From Cylindrodendrum hubeiense (taxonomy: Eukaryota > Ascomycota > Sordariomycetes > Hypocreales > Nectriaceae): a DNA stretch of 64,000 nucleotides. The DNA lies in the NCBI GenBank assembly GCA_014621425.1, contig JAANBB010000092.1, positions 47,338 to 111,337 of the forward strand. Reading direction: 5' to 3'. Under the pieces are notes generated by a model. It made no database searches. It saw only the letters and a program-made list of their open reading frames with translations, and had not been told where the DNA came from. The first letter of the stretch is position 1. The number at the start of each line of letters is the position of its first letter. The position numbers were made by a program, and so were the translations under genes. Positions 22,198 to 33,300 of this stretch are shown piece by piece.

Positions 22198-23358
22198 TCA
22201 GTGTTGATGTGTGTCCAACCCGTCTAGGGTCGCAATGATCCTCCACTCCTCACGAAAGCTGGCCTCAAAGTCCAGTCTCGTCTTCTTTGGCTTCCATCCA
22301 ATCTCGCGAGCCAAATCCGCCGTCGTCCGCGACCGTGATGCAAGTCCTAGCTCAACTGCGGGCGGTGGGAACGTCTTTCTGAATTTTTCAATCGCCTCGT
22401 CCAGCGAGATTTCGTGCACGGCGGCCGATGGGAGATATCCCAATGCCCGTCCCTCCTTTGCAATACGCTCCGATACTTCGCGCCAAGACTGGTGGCCTGT
22501 TTCGTTGAAGTAGATGCCCTCCTTGTTGGATGGCAAGGCGTCCCCGGCGAGCAGGCGGGTAAGCACTAGCTCGTATAGCTCGGCCAAGTCACTAATGTGG
22601 ACGTGATCCCATTCGGCGGTGCCCGCACCAATGACGGAAGCAAACCCGTCGGTCCGGGCGGCGCGAATGATGGCATCGATCTGGATTGAAGTGCGATTGA
22701 AGAGACCACTCCCCAATCCGTAGATGGTCGGAGACATGAGGATGTATGTTTTGATGTTTGCAGCCTCGCCTTTCTCGAAGACAACTAGGTCAGTGGTGCG
22801 CTGACGATACGGCTCTCGGTCTTCGCGGTAGCGTTCGTAGGCGTAGACATCATCCTTATCGGACAGTACGCGCGTCTCGGTGAAGGTACCAGTAATGGGG
22901 AGGTCTCCGAGGCTGGAGGTGCCAGAGGTCTACATGGTCAGTTCCTGTTGATTTAAGTGATTGAGCACGTACATGAATCAGATATGTCTCTTTGCCTGTT
23001 TGTTTCTTACGGTCTGCGAGGCCGAGGATCAAAGCCTCGGCAGCCGCTGGGTGAGATGCGCTGGCAGTGTTGATGACAAGGTCGTGCTTGCTGGCGACGT
23101 CCCTTACGACGGCTGTGTCATCAAGGCCGCCAAAGACAATTGCATTGACACCCTTGGCCTTGAGGATATCGGCTTGATCTTGTTTGCGGACCAACGCCGA
23201 TATTTCGCTTGCTTTTATGTTGGGGTCCGTGGACTGAAGCAGGCTTGTAAGGACGGAGCCACCACTTAAATGTGTTAGTGTGCAGACGCCGCCAGCACTC
23301 CACAGAACACTTACATGTATCCAGTGACGCCTGTGATGAGAATCTTAGTCGCAGACAT
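22198..23358 (-). CDS. NAD-dependent epimerase/dehydratase-like protein (extended SDR)
   Basis: Three exons: 23315-23358, 22973-23264 and 22198-22929. Introns are GTAAGT...AAG (50 nt) and GTACGT...TAG (43 nt), giving 355 aa. The N-terminus ILITGVTGYIGGSVL is a classical GxxGxxGG Rossmann loop split by intron 1. NTASASHPAA, HTSGTSSLG and LMSPTIYGLG are the later SDR strands, with the last giving the PxxYG motif. A Tyr-x3-Lys pair is not obvious (PYRQRTTD). Similar in plan to the product at 11100-12128. Divergent from the Zn2Cys6 gene at 23802 over 443 bp, suggesting that regulator may control it. Confidence 0.85.
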
Positions 23359-23801
23359 GACGGCGGCGTTCTTAAAATGCTTATTGTAAGATCCTTGAAC
23401 TGTGGCTTCGGGTAGCAGTGTCTGGTTTCACAAAAGGTGCGGATGGCAGGTCTTATGGATGAGAAACATGTTGTTCGGCCTGTGATTCCCCCGAATAATT
23501 ACCAATCCAAATCCTTTGAAATCACAAATCCGCAACTGCTATTCGAGACACCGCATTGCATTGCAAAAACTGACGTCGTGATGCGGCCAGAGTTGCCTCA
23601 TATCTGGATGGATTACCTAACGTCTTGCGTTGGATCTGCACATGGGTGTACTCGCGCCAACTACCGAAGTAGCCCCGCCAAACGATCGTCGCCCACCCTC
23701 CACCTTTTACCCAATTTCTGTTTGATTGGACTCGACCATCTCGGCCGCTCAACGTTGTTGTGTGGCGATATTGCTCACCACGCCTTGTCTGACTCAGTGC
23801 G
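23359..23801. promoter_or_regulatory. Divergent promoter, SDR epimerase / Zn2Cys6 regulator
   Basis: 443 bases between two divergent starts. No recognised operator was identified. Confidence 0.4.
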
Positions 23802-25572
23802 ATGGTAGACACCGCCACGGCCGAAGTGGCCTTTGCGCAGAAACCTTGCCTGAATTGCCGCAGTGAGTTATTCCCGTCTCGCAGCCGTCGGAACAGGGTA
23901 TTAAAACGCCCAGATCGCAAGATTGCCTGTGACAGGTCCCTGCCGACATGTACAACCTGTACCAGGCGCAACAAGGTGTGCTCGGGCTATGCAGCCAACC
24001 TTTCCTGGCCTCGTGCCGGAGATAGACGCCGGGCAACCGTCGCCCATGTCCGGAGTCACACAGCAGGTCGCCAGGTTGTCTTCCTCAACACCTCCACAGG
24101 GGATGTCCGTCTCTATCTGGATGTGACAGGGACAGGGTCCAGCGGTATGCCTATGTCCACTCCCTGCTGAGCTGTCCCTGATTTGGATCCATAGTGGCTC
24201 ATTTGGGGATGTGGCAAACTCCTCGGCCGAGACCTGCATTGCAGGCACCTCGGTTTGGGACGGAAATGACTCCTGCTGGTGAGTTTGAGTGCAATTACCG
24301 GGTCCGTTATGCTGAAATCACCTAGAATACTCTTCTGCCATGCAGATGGTCACTTCTCAGGGGGATCTCCGCCAAGACATATGTAGCCTTTTGTACCGCA
24401 TGTCACTCGACGATGACACTTCCCCGTCTCTCGCCGTCCGTCATTCGATGAATGCCATCTCCTTTCTCCACTTGCAAAACTCACCCAGATCTACCCATCA
24501 TCGCATGCTAGCTATTTCGGCTCTGCGGCAGACCATCAGCCAGACGTTGAATGGCAAGGCCAGATCTCAGGCCATCGCGGCAAGCATGCTCCTAAGCATA
24601 TATGAGGCAAACTTTCCTTGCAAATTTACTCTCCAGCGCTAACAAATTTCAGGCTGTTGACCGCCCCGCTACCTCGTCAGATTGGTCAGTCTACTTTGAC
24701 GGTTGCCTCATCATTTATGAGTCCGGACAACAACCGCTCGGCCTTTACGACACCGACGGCGGCACCCTACTGGACTGGGTGCTCTACTACAATGTGTTTT
24801 ACAAATTTGGCATCGCTCACTGGTCGCATCGTACGAAGAAGCAGGAAGTGATTGCAAACCGTGAAAACGTGATTTCCCAGGCGGCCGCCCACCCCCGTCG
24901 ACAAATTGTACAGTCTGCCTACCCTAGACCAAATCAGTTGCTGACTTTTCCCAGATACAAAGCACTCTTGGTTGCTCACTTGAGGTCCTTGACTACTTAA
25001 GCCAAGCCGTCGACTTGCTTCGCAATCGAGTAGATTCCGAGTCGCCGTCACCGTCACCATCTCCAACTCCATTTGAAGATCATCAAAAGGCTATCGATAA
25101 CCTTCAGCGTCGACTCGAGCGTGTTGACCAGCAGCTTTGCAGCGGCATGGATCTTGAAGTCTACCACGGAACAGGGAGCAAGAAACATTACACCCAGGTT
25201 TCCCGACTATTTCAACTTGCGGTTCTTATCTACCTAGATCGCGTGGTACGAGGATCCCCGGTGTCTTCTCCCCTATCTCGAGACGCCGCCAAGGAAGCAT
25301 TCGAGATATTGCGGGACCTCGGGGTCTGCGAACGACCGTTCCCAATGTTCATGCTGTCACTCCAGGCCGAAGAAGAATCCGACAGAGTGATGATGCTCAA
25401 GGCCCTGCAGAGCTCAAAGAGCAAGAGAGCTCTCAGTAACCTGACATTGACGGAAGAGATGGTACAGAGAGTTTGGTCACAAGAGGATTTACACGGCGGT
25501 GAACAGGTCGATGCACTCTTGACCATCAATGCGATATTCGGTGCTTATAAAACTCCTCCATGCTTAGCTTAA
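23802..25572 (+). CDS. Zn(II)2Cys6 transcription factor with Fungal_trans_2-type region
   Basis: Six exons: 23802-23862, 23914-24144, 24195-24278, 24326-24606, 24653-24907 and 24955-25572. Every join keeps frame, giving 509 aa. Intron 1 splits the zinc cluster; after splicing, residues 16-43 read CLNCRNRKIAC...CTTCTRRNKVC (C-x2-C-x6-C-x6-C-x2-C-x6-C). The intron at 24607-24652 has a GC donor with a good CTAAC branch site 13 nt before its AG. The middle (ARSQAIAASMLLSIYE, SDWSVYFDGCLIIYESG, LLDWVLYYNVFYKFG) and the C-terminus (SRLFQLAVLIYLDRVVRG) follow the Fungal_trans_2 pattern. Nuclear; probable target is the divergent epimerase gene. Confidence 0.82.
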
Positions 25573-25893
25573 CTTGAAGGCTAGTGGAGGCTTTCAAACT
25601 CTCAACTCATCTTGACTTATAATATTTAAACATAGAGTTTTGGTTCAGTTTTATAAATAACAGGTTTTTGGACTTCTGGGCTTGCGAGCAAATTGTTCCA
25701 TAAGTTAGATAATGACGACGATGATTAAGTATCAGGAGAGCAGCATTTTCAGAGTTTACGTCATTGAACACTCTGCTGCGTCCCCTAGTCTCCCTACTAG
25801 TCACGCGTAAAACCACATTCATCGACCGTTCCGAGCATGACAACTCATGATGCGAACCCGGCTTCAGCCTCTTTGCCGGATCTCTCACTCACA
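25573..25893. other. Intergenic between convergent genes
   Basis: 321 bases between the regulator stop and the gasdermin-like stop; AT-rich 3' flanks, no gene seen. Confidence 0.4.
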
Positions 25894-26730
25894 CTATGTC
25901 TCGTCGAATTCAACACAGAAACAGGCCTCATCGCCATCAAGCGCCTCTACAACCTTCACCGAATCATATTCGTTTTCATCTGCAACCTCTAATAAATGCA
26001 AGTGCGTGGTTAACTTGGCCGTCATTTCATCTTCTTTTCCCACAGGCTCCTCATGGTTCAGGAAGGCTGTTTTCGGCGTATATACGTCAATCTCAACCCT
26101 CTTATGCCACCATCTCTTACTCGCAATCATGTGCAATTGGTAGGCAAAGATGATGTCGTTCCCCGATCGCAAAGACTCACTAGTGCCTTTGGAATGTGAG
26201 ATGCTAATGTCTGTACCCACACCAACCTCGGATATAATTGCAATGTCAGTCTTAATACCTCCTCCACGTGTAGATGTTACGCTCTTATCAAGACGAAACC
26301 CCCTCGCGACCTTGAGCCCGGTGATCATGTACACTAGTGTAGTTCCAGATATCCCCGCCTTGATGGCTGCCTGCACTTTTGGATCTTTGACGAGCTCTGA
26401 AGCTTCCTCATCAGAAGGATCTTCTTTTATGCGGATCGTCTCTAAACTGTCCATAGTGTACTCCAATAGCGTAGCCCTGCCAACCTTGCCGCTGGTCTTC
26501 GGGGTTGCAAATCGAAAAAACTCCGCCCAGACGCTGCCTTGAAGTGATTTCTTGCTGTCTCTGGAGAAGGAACATTCGAAATCGGTGTGTGTAGCGGTGA
26601 CAGGTGGGTTCAGAGGAGTACTGAGAGGCTTGGTGGGGTAGTACGGGTCGGCTATGATATTACCGATGCGGATCGGACCCTGTGGCTCAAGGGTAAAGTT
26701 TGGGGCGAGGAGGTATGTTTTAAGAGCCAT
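25894..26730 (-). CDS. Putative fungal gasdermin-like pore-forming protein (HET-Q1/RCD-1 type)
   Basis: 278 aa from the ATG at 26730 (MALKTYLLAP); a longer in-frame start at 26898 adds 56 residues of no clear character. Fungal gasdermins are similar in size. Residues 130-150 (TLVYMITGLKVARGFRL) and 190-200 (NDIIFAYQLH) read as paired long strands around a Gly/Ser/Thr-rich segment (SVTSTRGGG...GVGTD), the arrangement expected for the membrane-inserting sheets of gasdermin N-domains. The tail after about residue 223 is acidic and could be an inhibitory segment. It lies 354 bp downstream of, and on the same strand as, a subtilisin-like protease gene, the pairing known for HET-Q1/HET-Q2 in Podospora. 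I infer gasdermin from size, pattern and neighbour; no alignment was possible. Alternative: an unrelated beta-rich protein. Confidence 0.55.
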   Translation of the reverse strand: MALKTYLLAPNFTLEPQGPIRIGNIIADPYYPTKPLSTPLNPPVTATHTDFECSFSRDSKKSLQGSVWAEFFRFATPKTSGKVGRATLLEYTMDSLETIRIKEDPSDEEASELVKDPKVQAAIKAGISGTTLVYMITGLKVARGFRLDKSVTSTRGGGIKTDIAIISEVGVGTDISISHSKGTSESLRSGNDIIFAYQLHMIASKRWWHKRVEIDVYTPKTAFLNHEEPVGKEDEMTAKLTTHLHLLEVADENEYDSVKVVEALDGDEACFCVEFDET

Positions 26731-27084
26731 ATCGCCTAGTATATATGGTGTAGAAACTGTTCTTTGGAGTCTAGAAACGAGTTTGCAGGTCCACGGATAC
26801 ACACATGTGCCGCGAGGCTGTGTGCTGTTTCTCAGAATAGTTGGGTTGCAGCGATTCGTCCGTGTGATACTCGACGTGGCACAATAATAACCAATCAATT
26901 AAATGTCCCGCAAGCGGGGTACCCAGGCAACACGAGTAAGAGTTGCCAACGTCGTCAGAAAAGCAGAAGAAGTGAGTAAGTTTGACAAGAGCTAACAAAA
27001 GTCTGTAAAAGTGTCCTACGCAATTCTTCCAGCAACATCAGCATCCACATCAGGTATAGTGCGATTATTGTTCCTATTTCAATC
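26731..27084. promoter_or_regulatory. Spacer between protease and gasdermin-like genes
   Basis: 354 bases between two same-strand genes. A TATATAT-like run (26739-26746) is only about 10 nt from the start codon, so it is more likely chance than a core promoter. Confidence 0.35.
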
Positions 27085-30009
27085 TTAAACAAGCCTAACC
27101 GCCTCCATTAACAAGGCATCTCGTTGGTTCTCCTTTGTCTCCCTGAGGAATTCTTGTGGATAGAGGTAGAAATGTTTCTCCCCCATTTGCCGCGACAGTT
27201 TCATGAATACTGAGTACATTCCCCGCCTTTTCCAGAGTCTTTCCATGTGCAAGTCATTTCCAAAGATCTTTGAGGAAATACCCAATTTCGCATAGCCTAG
27301 AATTGTTGCAGCCGTCCCGGCTGCTATGGGAGTAGCGATCGACGTACCAGTCTTGCACACTTCCTGGACTTGAGTGCTTAGCCATACGCCTGGGACTTCG
27401 GTCCCGAGAGTGCCAAAGATAGGTGCTTCTAAAAATTCAGGCGCAGGGTTGAAACTTTGGAAAGTGCCTTGATGATCAGTTGCACGGACTGAGAATACCT
27501 CGCTATGTCGAGCTGGGAACATTTCTCGCTGATTGCCTCCGTCGTTTGCGGCAGCCGCAAAGAAAAGGATCTGGCCGTCTCGATCACGTATGGCGCCGTG
27601 GATGGCGTTACTGATAACGGATCTCCCTTCAACACAAGGCTCTTCTGAAAATCCAAATGACATTGATATGACATCTGCATTGGCGCCTTGGCGGCTTGTC
27701 GCCCATTTAATTGCCTTTTGGGGTGTTAGCTTATACCCATAGTAGACAGCATTTCATGGCCTCACTTCTTCGATGTTTGCTGCTGCATTATGAAGGTCTT
27801 CCGTGTTCTTAGCAACGCGAGCTACACAAATGTCGGCGGCTGGTGCAATTTTCATGCATAAAGAGAGTACGTGTGTACCGTGTCCGTCACAATCGACAGG
27901 CTTATCTCCGCCATCAACGAAGTCCTTCCACTTGATGAGCCGCTTCTTGCGAGGGACAGCAGTAAAGAAGTGCGACTTCGCGTCATATCCTGTGTCCAGA
28001 ATGGCGATTCGAATACGTGATAGCGAACCGTTAACTCTGTACTGCTTGTTGATGTAGTCTGCCAAAGGGGATGACACAAAGCTTTCAAGCCAAGTTGCTG
28101 ATGGGTTGCTGCCACACATGTTATGTCCTTGTTCATGCCCCGTTGCAAAAATGAGAATTGTAACTCACGGGGGTTGACTCGATGGGTGCAATTGCATGAG
28201 AGATGCTGTGTTGGGAGGTTTAGCAACTGACTCAGAATATGAGAATCGGCCAACGTCATCAACATCATCGATAATGCCAGAATCAGCACACAAAGTCGCT
28301 AGCGGGAGCACGACGTAAGTGTATAAGGTATTTCGTCTCTTTTTGATTCCCGCATCCGCATCCTTCGTCGAGGGAGGAATATGAAATAGCTTTGGGTCAA
28401 AGCACTTGCGGGCTACATCTCTGTAAGTCAAGACCGCATCTTCATTCCGTAGGTCCAAGTCAGGCCAGCTTTTGCTATTGATGATGTCGTTGCATCTCGT
28501 GAAATCGGAATTAATCCGTTCGTCCATTGCCATTCCTCTTGTATCTTTATTGGGTGCAGCCTTCAGACATAAATCGACAAGTAGGACACCTAAAGCCAAC
28601 ACTCTTGGGTAGCGATGGAGGACGCTGTAGCTGGCACAATACTCCTGGGACCTGGACTGCTGCGACACAAATGGCCTAAATGCGAAGCAAGGGCTGGCTG
28701 GATTTATCTCTACCTTATGAATATCATCGTATTTCCCTTCCCGCATAAAGTGAACCGACTCTGTTGTCCATGGAGTTCTCATGAAGTCAGTGTTATAGTA
28801 CCGCCACACGGAATTAGCGAGAATGTAGGCCAAAAGAACCTTGGCTTTCGATGGAATTCGACGGCTTTCTAATACCCTGAAGAGTGATATGCTCTGAGCT
28901 TGTAAAACTCGTTGATCAGCAATATCTGCATCAAAAAGTTGATGGAGCTGCCCGTCGGCTATCTTAAGCCGTATGCAGGCTCCACCAAGATGACACCCAA
29001 GGAGAGTGCAGAAATTCCCCACCTCGATAATTCTACACATTTCTAGCTTTGTAAGAGATTGTGGGTCTTGTGTATCAACATCCACTCCCGCGAATCGAGT
29101 TGATTTTGACTGCTTTGATGATCTGGGTACTATCAGTCAGAAAGCTAGAGCAATTTGTGGGATGAGGAATTTGTTATACCTAGGGACCTGATATCGTAGT
29201 TGCTGCCATACGATCCCCGGGGAATATTTTCTTGCAGGTGCGTTGGAAAAAAGCATATCGAACAAGACGTTGTCTTGGGCTATTTTCACCTTGGCCCCAA
29301 GCCTCAGCCTCGCCCAATGCTCCTGAGGGGCACAGAACTCTTCGTCAGTGGGACATGTGCAGTAGAAGTGCTGGCACAAAGTATTATACAAAGTATCGTT
29401 GACATTTCCGGGATATTGATCTGGTGATTCGATCAAGTCGTTTGGTAGCTTGTGAATTGCAGCCCCAGGCTGGCGCAAATGCGAGTTTGTGCCCTTATGT
29501 GGTACGAGCCGCTGAAGATTTAAGACAAAGTTTCTCACTTGTTGACCTCCAGAAGAAGCGAACTCCGCAATCGAATCTGACAATTTAAGGATGTCTGGAT
29601 GGGCTATCTGAGATGATTGTTTCACTAATGCGTCCAGGACCGGGAATGGTGAACCAGAACATGGAATCTTCGGTGAGGGATTTGACGGCCACTGCATCAG
29701 CCATGCATTAGCCTCTCAACGCCTTTTATCCCGTGGATATACAGAATGAGGTCTCACCAAGCAAATATCTTCCAGCTGTCTGAGGAATATCGGGAGTTTT
29801 TTGAGAATCTTTTCCTCTTGTCCTGATTGCGGATTTCGTAGAGAGTACTGAACTTCGATCAAACCACCCATCAGAGAGCTCAAGATGCGGAGTTGGTACT
29901 TCTCTCGAGCGCCTGTACTCTTCGACAGACTCAAAGATGCTATCACGGTTGCTTGTGCCATCAATGCAGTCGCCTCACCGGCCAGTTCTTTCAGCTCTCG
30001 AGGATCCAT
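27085..30009 (-). CDS. Subtilisin-like (S8) protease with helical N-terminal region, HET-Q2-like
   Basis: Five exons: 29758-30009, 29180-29691, 28169-29122, 27766-28108 and 27085-27714. All are GT-AG and in frame, giving 896 aa. Residues about 1-570 are a helical, signal-peptide-free region with VLLAYILANSVWRYY and LGVLLVDLCLKAAPN, resembling the fungal domain catalogued as DUF7580 (from memory). The C-terminal S8 domain has an intact triad: Asp611 (IAILDTGYD), His649 (DGHGTHV) and Ser812 (TGTSIATPIAAG), with oxyanion Asn744. No signal or propeptide is visible, so it probably acts inside the cell. In Podospora a protease of this kind cleaves the neighbouring gasdermin; the same is inferred here. 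Divergent from the chimeric gene at 30365 over 355 bp. Confidence 0.85.
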
Positions 30010-30364
30010 TGCAGATTAGTTCCATGATGTAGATGATGAATTGAGCCTTGACAGTTGGCGATTTCTCAGCCTCGTTGCCTAAACCCCGCACCACACCTTG
30101 GTTAATGATAAGAAGGGATGGGCCATCAATGATGTCCCTCGCGGCACGTGACGCCAATACTCAGGCAATCAGGGTAAGTAATGCCTCATGTCAGGCTGGG
30201 CCCCGCTGCGAGAGCAGACATCCACGCATCCATGACTTCCACCTTTAGGCATTGTCTTCTCCAGGGATCACGTAATTCTCCAGTAAAGTGTGGTACCAAA
30301 TTCAGTCGACTTCTCTTGTTTCACTTCCTTGTCGATTCCGTCGGTTCTGGCTTCACCCTCCGAA
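30010..30364. promoter_or_regulatory. Divergent promoter, S8 protease / chimeric C2H2-hydrolase gene
   Basis: 355 bases between divergent starts at 30009 (minus) and 30365 (plus). The short distance allows shared regulation. No specific element recognised. Confidence 0.4.
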
Positions 30365-33300
30365 ATGAATCGCATTTTTGAGTCGGAGCCATTGGGTATC
30401 TTTGAGGCTGCCAAGATAACACGCCGCAAATTAGAAGAATGCAGCTCAATAGAAGCCCTGATGCATAACGAATGGGCTGAAAACCGCTTGTTGGATTTCA
30501 ACCTTTGGGCCGCTGGAGTTGGAGCTTCGTCTACAACTAGGTCCTCCCTGGACGAGCGTCTGACCTCCCAGCCAGCTGTTCGGGCCGTGGTGTTGGGTCT
30601 TCTGTCCGCTCTACAAACATTTGTGCAGGGCTGCATTGAAATCGGTACGACAAATTTCTGGACTTGGAAGCCATACTCATCGTCTGATAGGGAACGGATC
30701 ATCGACATGTAACATCCAAGACGTAGTTCGAGATGATCACGACTTGGATCACGACCAAGTAACAGTTGGCGAATCCGATACTTTCGCTCTGTGGTCTGAC
30801 ACCTCGAGCTCGAACAGTGATGATGTTGATAGCTTGTCTGGCCATTCAAAATCGCCCAATACTGCATTGGAGCAAGCAATGGTGGATACGGAGTCCGTTC
30901 TTGACCAGATTATTCGCTTAGGCACAACTATAAGAAGTGCGGGGACAGTGTCTCGACTGCGAAAGGCAGATGTCAATTTCACTCTTCAAGATTATAATCA
31001 CTTGGACCACGGAAAACACACACACTCGCACAAAGTCGACATCGAGGACCTCCGAGCGTTAAAGGAACATTTAATAGCCATTATCTTTGCACAACCCTTA
31101 CAAGGCGCGAGAGACGAGCCACGGGTTGGCGGAGGACCATCGGATTTGAAAGATGGACTTCAATTGTTGGAAGAGGGCCACCGTCGGACTATAGAACAAC
31201 TAGTCTTTGCCAATTTACGCCGTCGTAACCGATTTTCCTACGCTAAACGACACGCGGAAAAACTGGCAACGTTTCAGCAGGCAATTGATGCGGGAGATAC
31301 AACATTCTCCGTGACGACTCAGCAAATCGATTTACCTGATCCAATGACACATGACGAGCAAAAGGATCTCCTAGAGGAACTCACAACATCAATATCTGAA
31401 AATAAAATTGCACCTAAGTTACCACCGAGGGGTGTGGTATCAGAAACTGCACCCTCAGAGGGAACTGTAGATAAACGTATACTCCAGCAGATCTCAAGCT
31501 CACAACGCTCTATGAGCCTGAAGTCTGTCTCGCTAGGGAAATCAGGATGGCCTCATCCTCCCCCTGTGGACGAGAAGAGAGCGACATTCCGATGTCCCTG
31601 TTGCTATCAGACGTTAGGGAGGCAAGAGTCAAAGCAGATACCGTGGAGGTTAGTCATATCTAAACTTCCATCTTACATAAAGAAAGAATATTGCTGATAA
31701 CCTTCATCAGGAAACATCTGTCTGGCGACCTTTACCCATTCACGTGCATCTTCCCAAATTGCATGGCGGAGCCTCTGTTTATCTCGCGCGAGGCTTGGAA
31801 GACTCACCTGCAGGAGGAGCACAGGTCATCTGAGTACTGGGAGTGCTTTGCTTGCACGAACGCCGACACTTCTGAAATCTTTCAAACCGCCGAGGAATTT
31901 GTGGTACACATGAAGTCGTGGCACAACGATGCTATCCCCGAATCAGACATTTCCAAGTTATCGAAGATTTGCAAGAAAACAACACCTCTCGTCATAAAGA
32001 CATGTCCATTGTGCGTGCGAAAACCTCAGGGAGATAATCTCGATCCTGAGATTCTCCTAGATCACGTCGCAGATCACATTCATGATTTCTCTCTCTCGTC
32101 CCTTCCGTAAGCGGATACGCCATCTGAAATCAACGTTCACGAAAAGACATTATTTGGGAAAGTGGAAAACTGGCTGGATGGGAAGAAAGTGGATGACTAT
32201 ACCGATTACCAAGATTATATCTGCGACCACACACCAAAGATTATCCTGCCTAACTACTTTGCCGAAAGCACCGGGGCTTCGTCTCGCTCTTCTCAAAGGT
32301 CTCAGGCTACGGGTTCTGACCTGGCATTTGATTCACAATCTGTCACAGATTCGCAGACTTTCCCTGAAGGGGTTCATGTGTGGCATGACTGTTCTGACGC
32401 AATTGTTGACATTTGCTTCGTCCACGGGTTGACGGGTAATCGGGACAGCACCTGGATCGCTCCAGGGCAGACCACGCCCTGGCCAAAGATGCTCCTCCCA
32501 TCGCAATTAGATAAATCTCGCATACTTACGTACGGATACAATCCATATCTAACACACAATTCCACAGTGCCATCGAATCGGATTCATAGCATTGCAATGT
32601 CTTTCTTGAACGACTTGACAACAGACAGAAGTGACAACGATGCGGCATTTCGGCCTCTCATTTTCATCGCCCACAGCCTGGGTGGCCTTGTTTGCAAACT
32701 GGCCATTCTTCTTTCTCGAAACAACCTCCGGACTAATCCTTTACGTATTTCCGATCGCACGATAGGCGTCATATTTATGGGCACCCCTCATAAGGGGACT
32801 TGGATGGCAGATTGGTCTAGAATACCGGCTTCGTCTTTTGGTTTTGAGACATCTCTTGACAAATCGCTGCTGGACATCTTGGATACAGATGAGAAATACC
32901 TCGCCTCCGTTCAAGACGATTTTTTAACAATGGTGGGGGAACTGGAAAAATTTGGCGACGGGATGGCGGTTGAGTGCTTCTTCGAAAAGCTGCCGTACCC
33001 TACCATTGGGAAAGTCGTGTCTCAGGAATCGGCCAGTTTTTATCCGTTCGCTTCATACGGTATCAGTGCAGACCATAAAGACATGGTCAGATTTACTTCT
33101 GCAGAGGATTACGGATTCCAAATGTTGCTCAATGTGCTAATTAGATGGCGAATGGTTTACGGCATGCAAGGACTTGGAAGAAATCGGAGTTTACCACCGG
33201 TAAACGAAGTCGCTAACCAAGAGCTCCACGACCAAGTTGCACAAGACTTAATCGACTCGGTAGAAGATTGGAAGGAAGTAAAGGTTGAAGCTCTCGGAAA

